Source: Chloroflexus aurantiacus J-10-fl (GTDB taxonomy: Bacteria; Chloroflexota; Chloroflexia; Chloroflexales; Chloroflexaceae). Taken from it: a DNA stretch of 64,000 nucleotides. Below the pieces are notes generated by a model, which had not been told where the DNA came from, did not search any database, and saw nothing but the letters and a program-made list of their open reading frames with translations. Location of the stretch: NCBI RefSeq assembly GCF_000018865.1, contig NC_010175.1, forward strand, positions 2,542,001 through 2,606,000, in the 5' to 3' direction. The position numbers and the translations under genes were made by a program. Shown here piece by piece: positions 55,484 to 64,000 of this stretch. The number at the start of each line of letters is the position of its first letter. Positions within the stretch are counted from its first letter, which is position 1.

Positions 55484-55819
55484 TGGTTTGCGGGGTGTGG
55501 AAATATGGCTTCCGCACCCCTGCCATACATGTGGCACGTGCCTGCCCGCTGCTCGCTGTTGATCCAGGCGTCTGACTCAATCCCATCACGGTGCTAATTG
55601 CCTTTGACCGTCACAGGAGCCTGGGACGTGTCTGTTTTTATAGTGTTACCCTTTACTGACATGTAGGGTGCTCATCACTTACTTGCGTTCTGTCTTCTCT
55701 TCTCTCTGCGGCCCCCACCCCCCAGCGAAGAATGAGCGAAACACGTCAGGTATACTCTGGAGCAGAATCATTTTCCAACCCATAACAACACGCACCAGCC
55801 GCAGCAAGAGGAGTTCGGT
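55484..55819. other. Intergenic stretch before the WXG100-like gene
   Basis: It has a TATACT -10 (55751-55756, preceded by AGG) for the next gene and no strong -35. No gene is visible. Confidence 0.4.
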
Positions 55820-56851
55820 ATGGCAACGATTCAGGCTGACATTGATGCACTACGGGCAACGTTGAATGCTCTGCGCCAGGGCAGCAGTTCGATAGAGAAT
55901 GCGTTTGCGCAGGCCACACAGGCGATGACCGCTCTGCAGAGTGGGCCATGGGCGGGGAACCATCGGCAACAGGTAGAAGCCGCCTGGGAGCGTATCCGGA
56001 GTCAGTATACGACACTGTGCGAGACGCTTGGTCAGCTCACGCGACGTACCGAACAGTTTACCAATGCCCTTGAAGAGGCCGGGAGCAGATTCGGAGATGG
56101 CAGTAGCGCTGGACGTAACATCAGCGGTTCTGAACGTATGACACCCATTCCCGAAACGCCGGCAACCCCACCAGAAACGGCTCCTGAACCAACCCCTGCC
56201 CCGGCAACCGGTGCTCTGCCACCGATTCTGAACGAGCGCATACGCCTCAGCAACGGTAGTGAAATTCTGGTGAGTCAGCTTGATGGTCGGACGCCCGTTG
56301 CCGGAATGGATAGTACCTACGGTAAACCCGGTCAGCTTCCCCTCGACGCGCCGATCACCAGTGCGCCCGGTAACCGACATCCTGAACTGTACGCTGCGGT
56401 GATCAACCAGTTTGGGGTTGCCGGCAACCCACGCTACGCTTCCGATAACTACACCTACTGCAATACGTTTGCCGGCGATGTGATGCGGGTGATGGGGGTA
56501 CCTTTGCCGACAAAGACCGAACTGGGGACGGGCGTACCCGGAGATCGGGCAACCGTCAATGCTGCCGATCTCAATCGCTGGCTTACAACGCAGGCATCGG
56601 CGCATGGATGGCGTGAAGTTGATCCATCAACACCTGAAGGGCTGCGTCTGCTGAAAGAACACGTCAATGCCGGCAAGCCGGCGCTCGCATCCGATCCCGG
56701 TCATGTTGCCGTCATTCGTCCCGGTCAGCAGGGGGATTCAGTAGCCGATCTCCGTATTGCTCAGGCTGGCGGAATGAACATCAATGATGTGCGATTAGGC
56801 AATGCCGGCTTAGGCAGTAGCTTTAGGCCGCGGTACTTTATCCACGAGTAA
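55820..56851 (+). CDS. WXG100-like N-terminal domain fused to a CHAP/NlpC-like amidase domain
   Basis: The 343-aa protein starts with a helical hairpin (residues 1-95) with PWAG at W44, as in WXG100/EsxA-like secreted proteins. A Pro/Thr-rich linker (105-135) and a C-terminal papain-like domain follow, with C214 in NYTYCNTFAGDVMRVMGVPLP and H295 in DPGHVAVIRP, a possible Cys-His dyad. WXG100 proteins are substrates of type VII secretion. The fusion suggests an exported peptidoglycan amidase or toxin. No secretion ATPase or immunity gene is next to it. Confidence 0.7.
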   Translation: MATIQADIDALRATLNALRQGSSSIENAFAQATQAMTALQSGPWAGNHRQQVEAAWERIRSQYTTLCETLGQLTRRTEQFTNALEEAGSRFGDGSSAGRNISGSERMTPIPETPATPPETAPEPTPAPATGALPPILNERIRLSNGSEILVSQLDGRTPVAGMDSTYGKPGQLPLDAPITSAPGNRHPELYAAVINQFGVAGNPRYASDNYTYCNTFAGDVMRVMGVPLPTKTELGTGVPGDRATVNAADLNRWLTTQASAHGWREVDPSTPEGLRLLKEHVNAGKPALASDPGHVAVIRPGQQGDSVADLRIAQAGGMNINDVRLGNAGLGSSFRPRYFIHE

Positions 56852-57063
56852 CGTGGAGTTCAGTCTGTGTTATCAGCAACAAGTCTGTAGCCATTCTTTG
56901 GTGGCGCAGAAGCACCGCCTTGAACTTGGGGGCATACCTGTGTGGAAACGTCAGCGGTCGTGCTACTGGCGAGAGGAGGGGCACGACAGGCTGTGTTTCG
57001 GTGCGTCCCACCTCAGAACCAATGCCATTGGCGAACCTTATTAAGAATGGGGATATATGTTAA

Positions 57064-57115
57064 TCGTGGAGTCGCCGTCTGCTGTTCCGCTCTACACAGC
57101 GCGGCGACTCCACGA
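57064..57115. terminator. Bidirectional hairpin between convergent genes
   Basis: TCGTGGAGTCGCC (57064-57076) pairs perfectly with GGCGACTCCACGA (57103-57115), 13 bp, with a 26-nt loop. It lies in the gap between the converging WXG100-like and carboxypeptidase genes. Confidence 0.65.
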
Positions 57116-57147
57116 CGCTCTGACATTACGAGAGCGATAAACGCGGC

Positions 57148-58665
57148 TTACGATGACAAATCGATGCCGTAGATTGCCGAGTATTTTGTGCGCAGATATG
57201 TCAGGTACGGTTCAATCTGCATCGGCCCACCAGCCGCGCGCTCAATCAGCTCGGTAGGGGTAAAGACACTGCCGTGCCGATAGATGTTTTCGCGGAGCCA
57301 GCCGTGCAGGGTTGCGAATTCGCCGCGACCGATTTCGTCATCGATGGCAGGATGGGCAGCACGTGCTGCGGCCAGGAACTGAGCACTGAGAATGTTGCCC
57401 AGGGTGTAGCCCTGGAAGGCACCACCGATCAGCCCGCCGAACCAGTGTACATCCTGGAGTACGCCATCACGATAATCGGGAACGGTTACACCCAAATCTT
57501 CAGCGTAGCGCGCATTCCAGGCGTCCGGCAGATCACGCAGCTTCAGCGTACCTTCAAGCAACGCCAGCTCCAGGTCGAACCGAATCATCACGTGCAGGTT
57601 GTACGTCACTTCATCGGCATCGGTGCGAATCAGGGATGGCTGCACGCGATTGATTGCGCGGTAGAACGTATCGAGCGGTACGTTCCCCAATTGCTGCGGG
57701 AAGGTCTGCTGAAGTTCAGGGTAGAAATGCTCCCAGAATGGACGTGAACGTCCGATCAGATTTTCCCACAGCCGCGATTGGCTTTCGTGTACGCCAGCCG
57801 AAACACCGTTGCAGAGCGGTGTTGCTTCAAAGGCGGGTTCGATCCCCTGTTCGTACATCGCGTGGCCTGATTCGTGAAGTGTGCTAAACAGACCATCACC
57901 CAGATCGTGCTCGTTGATGCGCGTTGTGATGCGGACATCGCCGACCGAGAACTTGGTGGCAAAGGGGTGATGAGTCAAATCCTGCCGCCCACGCTCGAAA
58001 TCGTAGCCGAAGCGCCGAATAATCTGCTCACCAAACGCAAGCTGGTCGTTGCGCGGGTAATACTGGCGCAGACAGGAATCATCGATGGGGGGCTGGGCAA
58101 CAATCGCCCGAATGATGGGGGTCAGGCCGGCGCGCAGACGGGCAAACAGATCACGAATCACCGACGCCCGCATGCCATAGTCGCTAAAGTCGATCAGCGG
58201 ATCAGCCGGATGCTCGTAGCCGGGAAAACAATCGGCAACCCTCCGACTCAGTTCGAGGGTGCGTTCGAGGTACGGCAGCATGGTGGCAAAATCGTTCGCC
58301 GGGCGGGCCTGGGTCCAGGCGTGATAGCTGGCCGCCGTATGGGCGGCAATCTCGCTCACCAGATCGGTGGGCAGGCGAGTCATGCGCTCGTAGTTGCGCT
58401 GGGCAACCCGAATTAAGGCCGCATCAGGATGTTCATACGGCAATTGCTCGGCGTAGGGCATCAATTCGGCCAGTAACCGGCCCAATTCGGGATCGGTGCT
58501 CTTCATGTGGGCCAGACGCGAGAGGGTCGCGAGCTGACGGGCACGGGCGGCTGCACCACCGGGTGGCATATATGTGCTCTGATCCCAACCCAGTACAGCA
58601 GCAGCACTGTTCAGATCGTCAATCTCCTGGAGGCGAGCACGAAGTTCTTGGAGACGGGTTTCCAT
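57148..58665 (-). CDS. Metallocarboxypeptidase Taq (M32 family)
   Basis: This 505-aa zinc carboxypeptidase has HESGHAMYEQG (H264, E265, H268), followed by GVHESQSRLWEN with the third ligand Glu. The rest is helical, with the M32 length. It removes C-terminal residues from peptides in the cytoplasm. The start at 58665 (METRLQELRARL) follows AGAGAG; a longer frame upstream lacks homology. It follows the aminotransferase gene by 16 bp, so they are one operon, suggesting peptide and amino-acid recycling. Confidence 0.92.
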   Translation of the reverse strand: METRLQELRARLQEIDDLNSAAAVLGWDQSTYMPPGGAAARARQLATLSRLAHMKSTDPELGRLLAELMPYAEQLPYEHPDAALIRVAQRNYERMTRLPTDLVSEIAAHTAASYHAWTQARPANDFATMLPYLERTLELSRRVADCFPGYEHPADPLIDFSDYGMRASVIRDLFARLRAGLTPIIRAIVAQPPIDDSCLRQYYPRNDQLAFGEQIIRRFGYDFERGRQDLTHHPFATKFSVGDVRITTRINEHDLGDGLFSTLHESGHAMYEQGIEPAFEATPLCNGVSAGVHESQSRLWENLIGRSRPFWEHFYPELQQTFPQQLGNVPLDTFYRAINRVQPSLIRTDADEVTYNLHVMIRFDLELALLEGTLKLRDLPDAWNARYAEDLGVTVPDYRDGVLQDVHWFGGLIGGAFQGYTLGNILSAQFLAAARAAHPAIDDEIGRGEFATLHGWLRENIYRHGSVFTPTELIERAAGGPMQIEPYLTYLRTKYSAIYGIDLSS

Positions 58666-58681
58666 GACATCTCTCTCTTTC

Positions 58682-59872
58682 TCAACTGCGCTGTCGCCAG
58701 GCCAACAACCGTTGTTGGGCGGCGCGCAGCGTCTCAGGACGCTTGGCAAAACAGAAACGGGCCAGCAGCGGCAAATCGTGCTGCCGGGCGTAAAAAGCAG
58801 AAGGGGGAATAGCAGCAACGCCAACCTCCTGCGTCAGGTAGCGACAGAACGTGACATCGTCGTGAAAGCCGGTGGGGGTAATGTCGGCCATCAGGAAATA
58901 GCTGCCTTCGGTTGGCAGGACTGGAAAGCCGACACTGACCAGAATCTCTTCCAGCAGACGATAACGAGCTGTATATTCAGCGCGAAACTGTTCATAATAG
59001 CCGTTATGCAAAGCTCCTTCCAGGGCAGCCGCGGCGGCAAATTGCAATGGAGTCGCGGTCGCAAAGGTAATCCACTGGTGCGCGGCGCGCAGGGCGGCGT
59101 TGAGGCTGGCTGGACCAACTGCGTACCCGATTTTCCAACCGGTGAGGCTGAAGGTCTTGCCCAGACTGTTAATGGTCAATGTCCGTTCCCACATGCCTGG
59201 CAGCGTCGCGATGGGTATATGGGTTGCGCCGGCAAAGACCAGTTGGTCGTATACCTCATCAGAAATCACGATCACGTCGTAAGTCTGGCACAGATCGGCG
59301 ATCTGCTCCAGCTCGTCCCGGCGAAATACCTTACCGGTTGGATTGTGGGGTGTATTCAGCATCAGCAGACGGGTACGCGGCGAGAAAGCGGCCTGCAACT
59401 CTGCCGGATCGAACCACCACGTTGCATGACCATCGCCGGGGGGATGGAGGCGGACAAAACGGGGAATACCGCCGGCCATCGTCACATCGGGCAAATACGC
59501 ATCATAAAACGGCTCGAACAGGATAACCTCATCGCCGGGATTTACCAGTGCCTGCACTGCGCCGAACAATGCCTCAGTTGCGCCACTGGTGACGGTCACT
59601 TCAGTCACCGGATCGACTGTCCGCCAGCCCTGGGCCTGCCAGGTTGCCGCAATCGCCTCTCGCAGACGCGGCACACCGATGTAGGGTGCATACTGGTTGG
59701 CATCGGCGGTGATCGCCTCTATCGCAGCCTGCTTCACCCATTCCGGCCCGGCGAAATCAGGAAAACCCTGGCCCAGATTCACGGCACCACATTGCACGGC
59801 AAGCGCACTGATTTCGGCAAAAATCGTGGTACCAAACTGACGAACCCGCTCGGCGCTGAGTGATAGTGTCAT
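58682..59872 (-). CDS. PLP-dependent aminotransferase (kynurenine/methionine aminotransferase type)
   Basis: This 396-aa fold-type I class I/II aminotransferase starts MTLSLSAERVRQFGTTIFAEISALA. It has GAVNLGQGFPDF, the PLP-Lys in SLGKTFSLTGWKIGY (about residue 240), NTPHNPTGKVF, SDEVYDQLVFAG and the C-terminal Arg in LARFCFAK. It resembles KAT/YbdL-type enzymes acting on Met, Gln or Kyn. The start at 59872 follows AGGGGTG. First gene of the operon with carboxypeptidase Taq. Confidence 0.9.
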   Translation of the reverse strand: MTLSLSAERVRQFGTTIFAEISALAVQCGAVNLGQGFPDFAGPEWVKQAAIEAITADANQYAPYIGVPRLREAIAATWQAQGWRTVDPVTEVTVTSGATEALFGAVQALVNPGDEVILFEPFYDAYLPDVTMAGGIPRFVRLHPPGDGHATWWFDPAELQAAFSPRTRLLMLNTPHNPTGKVFRRDELEQIADLCQTYDVIVISDEVYDQLVFAGATHIPIATLPGMWERTLTINSLGKTFSLTGWKIGYAVGPASLNAALRAAHQWITFATATPLQFAAAAALEGALHNGYYEQFRAEYTARYRLLEEILVSVGFPVLPTEGSYFLMADITPTGFHDDVTFCRYLTQEVGVAAIPPSAFYARQHDLPLLARFCFAKRPETLRAAQQRLLAWRQRS

Positions 59873-60028
59873 CGTGCACCCCTGGAAGAAGTTACAGGTA
59901 CAGCGTGCCCGTATTACAGTGTAACCCTGCATCTTTACTAATGGTACCACAGAGTACTGCAACTTTTGCGAAGAAGACTACGTCATAGCCGCAGAAGTGC
60001 AATGGCCTGGTGTTGAAGGAGGAAACAC

Positions 60029-60424
60029 ATGTCGCTACAGAACGATCAAACCCGCCTGATTGGGATTCTTTTAATCACCCTCGGCGTGGTGACAATTTTC
60101 AAGCTCTGGTGGCTGGTTCCGATTGCGCTGCTGGCCGGGGGTGGCATCGCCATTTACCGCCGTCAACGCAACCTGGGCCGCACCGATGAAGCGGTGCAGG
60201 CGCTCTTGTGGGGTGTTGGTTTAGCGTTGCTGTCGCTGTTCAAACTGCTGTGGCCGGGCATTCTGCTGTTGGGTGGCGTCAGCCTGTTGCTGCGCGGTCG
60301 CGAAGCCGAGGTGGAACAGCGGATGTGGGCTTTGCTGGGGCAACTCCTGAGCTGGAATCGGCGGCCAACCACACCACCAACCAGCAACAAGGTGCAGATT
60401 GTCGAAAAGCACGAGGAAGCGTAA
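60029..60424 (+). CDS. Small membrane protein (131 aa), LiaF/DUF5668-like N-terminus
   Basis: Up to four short hydrophobic segments at about 10-26, 28-42, 56-72 and 72-88 (LIGILLITLGVVTIFKLWWLVPIALLAGGGIAI; WGVGLALLSLFKLLWPGILLLGGVSLLL), then a polar C-terminal tail in the cytoplasm. The paired LLxxGxxxLxxxWWLxPxxLLxxG pattern recalls the transmembrane half of LiaF-type/DUF5668 proteins. GGAGGAAA precedes the ATG. Function unknown. Confidence 0.7.
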   Translation: MSLQNDQTRLIGILLITLGVVTIFKLWWLVPIALLAGGGIAIYRRQRNLGRTDEAVQALLWGVGLALLSLFKLLWPGILLLGGVSLLLRGREAEVEQRMWALLGQLLSWNRRPTTPPTSNKVQIVEKHEEA

Positions 60425-60435
60425 AGAGTCGGCAG

Positions 60436-60466
60436 AAAGGGCAGGTAGAACACCTGCCCTTTTTGA
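60436..60466 (+). terminator. Intrinsic terminator after the small membrane protein gene
   Basis: AAAGGGCAGGT/ACCTGCCCTTT with a 5-nt loop, and a T-tract after the 3' arm. Confidence 0.9.
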
Positions 60467-60536
60467 TTCCCTCGTTAGCTGGTAGAGCGCGATAGACTGG
60501 TTCTGGGAGCGCGAGCCGCACATCCCCACCCGCCCC

Positions 60537-60898
60537 CTACGCATTACCCACATGTCACCTAACAGCCGGTACGACCCCTCATAGCACATCGTTCATCAGG
60601 CATACCAGGTGGTCATGTGTCCCGCAGCGTCCTGCTCCCCGCCGGCAGGCCAGCCGTGCGGGCTGAAGCCCTGCCTGACAGCGTGCAAGCCCCGCAGGGG
60701 CAAAGGATCACCATCCCCGCCGTCAGGCCAGCCCCGAAGAGGTTTTAACCCGCCGACTCGCCGGCTATCACCCCCGCTCCCGCACACGAGTTATGGGTAA
60801 TGCATTGCCCGCTGGGGGCCGGGGAATGCCTGCACCATCTCCCCCGATCCGCTCCGGTACGCGAGCGATGCAGTATCCGAGTTGTGGGTAATGCATAG
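60537..60898. mobile_element. Possible third CTATGCATTACCCA-ended element (362 bp)
   Basis: The ends CTACGCATTACCCACA (60537-60552) and TGTGGGTAATGCATAG (60883-60898) are inverted repeats at 15 of 16 positions, with an internal end-like copy at 60792. The interior contains GGGCTGAAGCCC-type units related to those at 44.5 kb, not the core of the 45.1 and 50.9 kb elements. Confidence 0.6.
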
Positions 60899-61341
60899 CG
60901 GGGGCTGGAGGGCACGGCCCGCCACCAGCGCCTGGCAGGCTAACCGATTCCTCAGCGGTGGAGCGATGAGCGCAGTTGGCGCGGCAGGATGGCTGCTACC
61001 CTCCATATGGTGAGCATGTGCATGGCTGGCGTGTAAGGGAATGGTACCGGCACCATGCGCGCCGGAGGCGCGCGCTCCCAGCTTCCGGCTGGAGAGCACG
61101 CCCGTCATCATTCTCCCGCTCCTCTCCCTGGGTGGGAGAAGAGCGGGGACTGGGGGGTGAGGTGAGGGGTTGGGATTGAGGTGATCGGGAACCATGATGG
61201 CGCACGCCCCTCCCTACTCCCCACTCCCCCGACGAGGGGAGGCCGGGAGGGTGGGAGAACACCCTCACCCCCGGCCCCTCTCCCGCGCTGCTCAGCGGGA
61301 GAAGAGGATCAGAAGTGCGCTCTCGCTGTCTCTACACCGCA
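60899..61341. repeat. GC-rich repeat DNA between the element and the GH31 gene
   Basis: Bases about 61045-61110 are the reverse-complement relative of 44940-45005 (CACCATGCGCGCCGGAGG and GAGAGCACGCCCGTCATCA). The end (61269-61301) holds CTCTCCCGC/GCGGGAG arms. No gene. Confidence 0.6.
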
Positions 61342-63786
61342 TCACACCGTGAACGAGACGACAAACGCTTCGCCGCGATTGGTAAATGTCGTTCGGCCAT
61401 TCACGAACGCCTGGGGTGTTCCATTCACCACCGCCATCGCCGGGGTTGCCCCGTGAACGACAAGGGTGAAGGATGTACGGGCACATTCAGCAAAACCATC
61501 ACCGCGCGTCGAACCGCTGATCGTGAGTTCCTGACCACGGCGTTCGACCCGGAACAGGGTACGGTAATATGCACCCTGTTGAAACGCCAGGGTCAACCCA
61601 TCGTCCTCGTGTAACTCTGCGGTGTAGACACCATCGTGCGTTGGAATGAAGAGGTGTAACTCGATGGTTTCCGGGTAGTAGCCCATTGTTGAAGCCGGTG
61701 CATCCGGCCAGAGTGGAATAACGGCCCCGCCACGGGCGAAGAGGGGTAGGCGGTCGAGCGGTGCCGGTATCACCACAAATTGCTCACCGGCGTACCGCGT
61801 GTCGGTATGCCAATCGTACCACTCACCGGCGGGCAGGTAGAGCTGTCGGGACGTCGTGCCCGGTGTATACACCGGCGCAGCCAGCAGGTCGCGCCCTACC
61901 AGAAATTGATCGTCTATCTCGAGAGTTAAGCGGTCGTATTGATAGGCGAAGACCAGCGGTTGCTGTACCGGTTCACCGGTTTCCACGGTTCGCATGAAGG
62001 CCGTGACCAGATAGGGCATGAGGCGATAGCGTAATTCAATCGCGTTGCGGGCAATCTGCTCGATAGCCGGCCCAAACGACCAGACATACTGATCGATGTG
62101 GCCGTAGGCGCTGTGATTGCGACAGAATGGCGTCAACGCGGCACACTGCATCCAGCGGGCAAAAAGTTCGGGTTGGGTGTCACCGGCAAACCCGCCAATA
62201 TCAGCGCCGATAAATGCCTGCCCGGATAGCGCTGTCCCCATGGCCATCGGCATACTCATCCAGAGATGATCCCAACGCGCACAATTGTCACCCATCCAGT
62301 TAGCGGCATACCGTTGAATCCCGGCAAAGCCGGCCCGTGACAGCACAAACGTGCGCTGGTTGGGGAAGGCAGTGTGTAATCCTTCCACCGTCGCCATCGC
62401 CATCAACAATGCGTACTGATTGTGATAGCGTTCGTGCGGTTCGCGGCCACCGTTGAAGCGCATCGCATACGGCGGAATATCACCGGTTGCCGGTTCGTTC
62501 ATGTCATTCCAGATACCGGCAATGCCCAACTGCGCGTGACGTGCATTCTGCTCGCCCCACCAGGTACGTGCTTCCGGTTTCACAAAATCAGGGAACGCCG
62601 TGCGACCGGGCCAGACCTGCCCGATGTACAACTCACCACTGGCCGCTCGACAGAACAGATCGTGCGCCACCCCCTCGCGGAATAACGCAAAATCGGGATC
62701 GACCTTCACGCCGGGATCGACAATTGTGATCAGGCGAAAGCCCTGTTCGTACAACTGGCGAGCGAGGGCTGTCGGATCGGGGAACAATTCGTGATTCCAG
62801 GTGAATACGCGATAGCCATCCATATGCTCGATATCGAGCCAGAGTGTATCGCACGGGATGCGTCGTTCACGATGTCGGGCTGCGAGAGTCAGGATGTCAG
62901 CCTGACTATAGCGGTGCCAGCGACATTGATGGTAGCCAAGCGCCCAGATTGGTGGCGGCGCCAGCCGACCGGTTAACCAGGTGAATCCTTCGAGAATATC
63001 GGCAATCCGTGGCCCGGCCAGCACATACTCTGTGTATTGACCACCCAACGCACAGATGCCGTAGGTCTCGGCAGGCGAAAAATCGACATGCACCCGGTAT
63101 GGATTGTCAAGAAAAAAACCGGCAGCATTCCCCGTCTGATCGAGATGGTAGAAAAACGGAATTGAGATGTAATAGGGATCGAACTCCGTGCTGGTATTCT
63201 TCGTGCGCGGATCGGCGGGATCACGACCGACGGCGAATTCGGCTTCACCATGCGGACTCAGTACATCGTTATTCCACAAGATAAAATCCCGCCCTTTCCG
63301 ATTCAGGCGTCCGGTCTTCTCACCCAAACCGAGAAAGGCATCATCACGGGCACAAACTCGATGAAACGCGAAGGCATCATTGAGCGTTGCATACGCCCAT
63401 GGCCGCCCATCAGGTCCGGTTGCGGTGGTCATCACCGAACTACCATCGCTCCGCCGGATCGTAATCGTAAACGGATCACGACCGATGATCACCTCCAGCC
63501 GCGCACTGCGCAACACCAGCGATGTCGTCGTTTCGGCGACGGTAAATGGCGGTATCGGCGCATGATTCAGATCAACGCAGACGGCATACGACGGATGCTC
63601 ATCAAAATGACCGCCACGACTGATCTTCAAACGCACAATATCTTCGCGAATCCATTCCACCCGTAGCCACTCATGGTCGAGTGCGGCAAGAATGCCTCGT
63701 TCAATGGACTGGACGGCACCAAGCCGGGATAACGGCATAAAATAGCGGGTATCGGTCAGTCCTACCCGTGCCGGGGCTTGCGACAT
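61342..63786 (-). CDS. Glycoside hydrolase family 31 (alpha-glucosidase-like)
   Basis: This 814-aa GH31 enzyme has the nucleophile Asp in GIWNDMNEPA, preceded by ALGYHQCRWHRYSQADI, DTLWLDIEHMDGYRVFTW and followed by GADIGGFAGDTQPELFARWMQ. It releases alpha-linked terminal sugars, most likely glucose, from oligosaccharides. There is no signal peptide, so it is cytoplasmic. The start at 63786 (MSQAPARVGL) is chosen because GAGGAG lies six bases before it. A likely role is glycogen or oligosaccharide use; no transporter is adjacent. Confidence 0.93.
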   Translation of the reverse strand: MSQAPARVGLTDTRYFMPLSRLGAVQSIERGILAALDHEWLRVEWIREDIVRLKISRGGHFDEHPSYAVCVDLNHAPIPPFTVAETTTSLVLRSARLEVIIGRDPFTITIRRSDGSSVMTTATGPDGRPWAYATLNDAFAFHRVCARDDAFLGLGEKTGRLNRKGRDFILWNNDVLSPHGEAEFAVGRDPADPRTKNTSTEFDPYYISIPFFYHLDQTGNAAGFFLDNPYRVHVDFSPAETYGICALGGQYTEYVLAGPRIADILEGFTWLTGRLAPPPIWALGYHQCRWHRYSQADILTLAARHRERRIPCDTLWLDIEHMDGYRVFTWNHELFPDPTALARQLYEQGFRLITIVDPGVKVDPDFALFREGVAHDLFCRAASGELYIGQVWPGRTAFPDFVKPEARTWWGEQNARHAQLGIAGIWNDMNEPATGDIPPYAMRFNGGREPHERYHNQYALLMAMATVEGLHTAFPNQRTFVLSRAGFAGIQRYAANWMGDNCARWDHLWMSMPMAMGTALSGQAFIGADIGGFAGDTQPELFARWMQCAALTPFCRNHSAYGHIDQYVWSFGPAIEQIARNAIELRYRLMPYLVTAFMRTVETGEPVQQPLVFAYQYDRLTLEIDDQFLVGRDLLAAPVYTPGTTSRQLYLPAGEWYDWHTDTRYAGEQFVVIPAPLDRLPLFARGGAVIPLWPDAPASTMGYYPETIELHLFIPTHDGVYTAELHEDDGLTLAFQQGAYYRTLFRVERRGQELTISGSTRGDGFAECARTSFTLVVHGATPAMAVVNGTPQAFVNGRTTFTNRGEAFVVSFTV

Positions 63787-64000
63787 GGCGAACTCCTCAA
63801 TGTGCAAAAGCGGTATCGAGGGATGATTGTAGCATAAGGAGATAGAGAGAGCTATCTTTATGACAGAGTAATATCTGAAGAGAGCGATGACCGTCAGTGT
63901 TGGTAGATGGCTGGAACCTGATCGTTCCGCACACCTGACGAGGGTGATCCGACTCAGGCGTTCACACTTTCTGTGAGGATGTAGAATACCGTTTCGACAT

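Noticed and set aside
58664-59863. A 399-codon plus-strand frame opposite the aminotransferase gene
   Set aside because: Antisense shadow of a clearly conserved gene in GC-rich DNA; no recognisable domain or ribosome site.

Overview
The window looks like chromosomal DNA of a filamentous anoxygenic phototroph of the genus Chloroflexus (Chloroflexota). This is inferred from several things together: a tmRNA whose tag reads ANTNTRAQARLALAA, which I associate with Chloroflexus; a three-gene type B succinate dehydrogenase operon; a geranylgeranyl-diphosphate-synthase-like gene; many GAF/REC signalling proteins; and intergenic DNA rich in GC-rich palindromic repeats. No database search was possible, so the genus is a recognition call, not a proof.

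Layout. 0-11 kb: the 3' end of an Mrr-type restriction endonuclease gene, two tiny coupled membrane proteins, a RodZ-like protein, YajQ, RimO, a BlaI-type repressor divergent from a polyprenyl diphosphate synthase, an RRM RNA-binding protein behind a long structured leader, a Ca/Na exchanger, a histone-deacetylase-like amidohydrolase, and a Tat-exported ferritin-like protein followed by an ECF sigma/anti-sigma pair. 11-24 kb: a REC-GAF3-PAS-adenylate cyclase, two converging heptamer repeat arrays, two exported surface proteins, and a MoxR operon ending in an unusual sigma-like/anti-sigma fusion. 23.5-28 kb: a split and reordered photolyase (its FAD half frameshifted), an SDR, moaD-moaE, mutM and a response regulator. 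28-34 kb: an AAA ATPase, an HD hydrolase, a trans-sulfuration enzyme, a glycosyltransferase, and a CcrM-like methyltransferase cut by an in-frame TAG. 34.7-38.3 kb: sdhCAB. 39.8-44.3 kb: an AAA ATPase divergent from three membrane/cell-wall genes. 44.3-51.7 kb: a repeat and MITE-rich stretch that also holds a TPR protein, ssrA and an acyl-CoA ligase. 51.7-55.5 kb: an MBL hydrolase and the pyrR-pyrB-pyrC operon with a full attenuation leader. 55.8-64 kb: a WXG100-like/amidase-like fusion protein, carboxypeptidase Taq, an aminotransferase, a small membrane protein, another MITE island and a GH31 alpha-glucosidase.

How it works together. The clearest regulated unit is pyrRBC: promoter, PyrR-binding hairpin, a 39-codon leader ORF and an intrinsic terminator lie in that order within 200 bp. 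The sdh operon links the citric acid cycle (and, in Chloroflexus, 3-hydroxypropionate autotrophy) to the quinone pool. Several loci pair a regulator with a membrane or export function: the ECF/anti-sigma pair with the ferritin-like protein, MoxR with the sigma-like fusion, and the AAA ATPase with the wall enzymes.

The most unusual content is non-coding. A family of 325-465 bp non-autonomous elements uses two different terminal inverted repeats around a shared core. There are also heptamer arrays, tandem operator-like palindromes beside ssrA, and a structured leader in front of the RNA-binding protein. I saw no CRISPR array, rRNA, tRNA or complete transposase gene.
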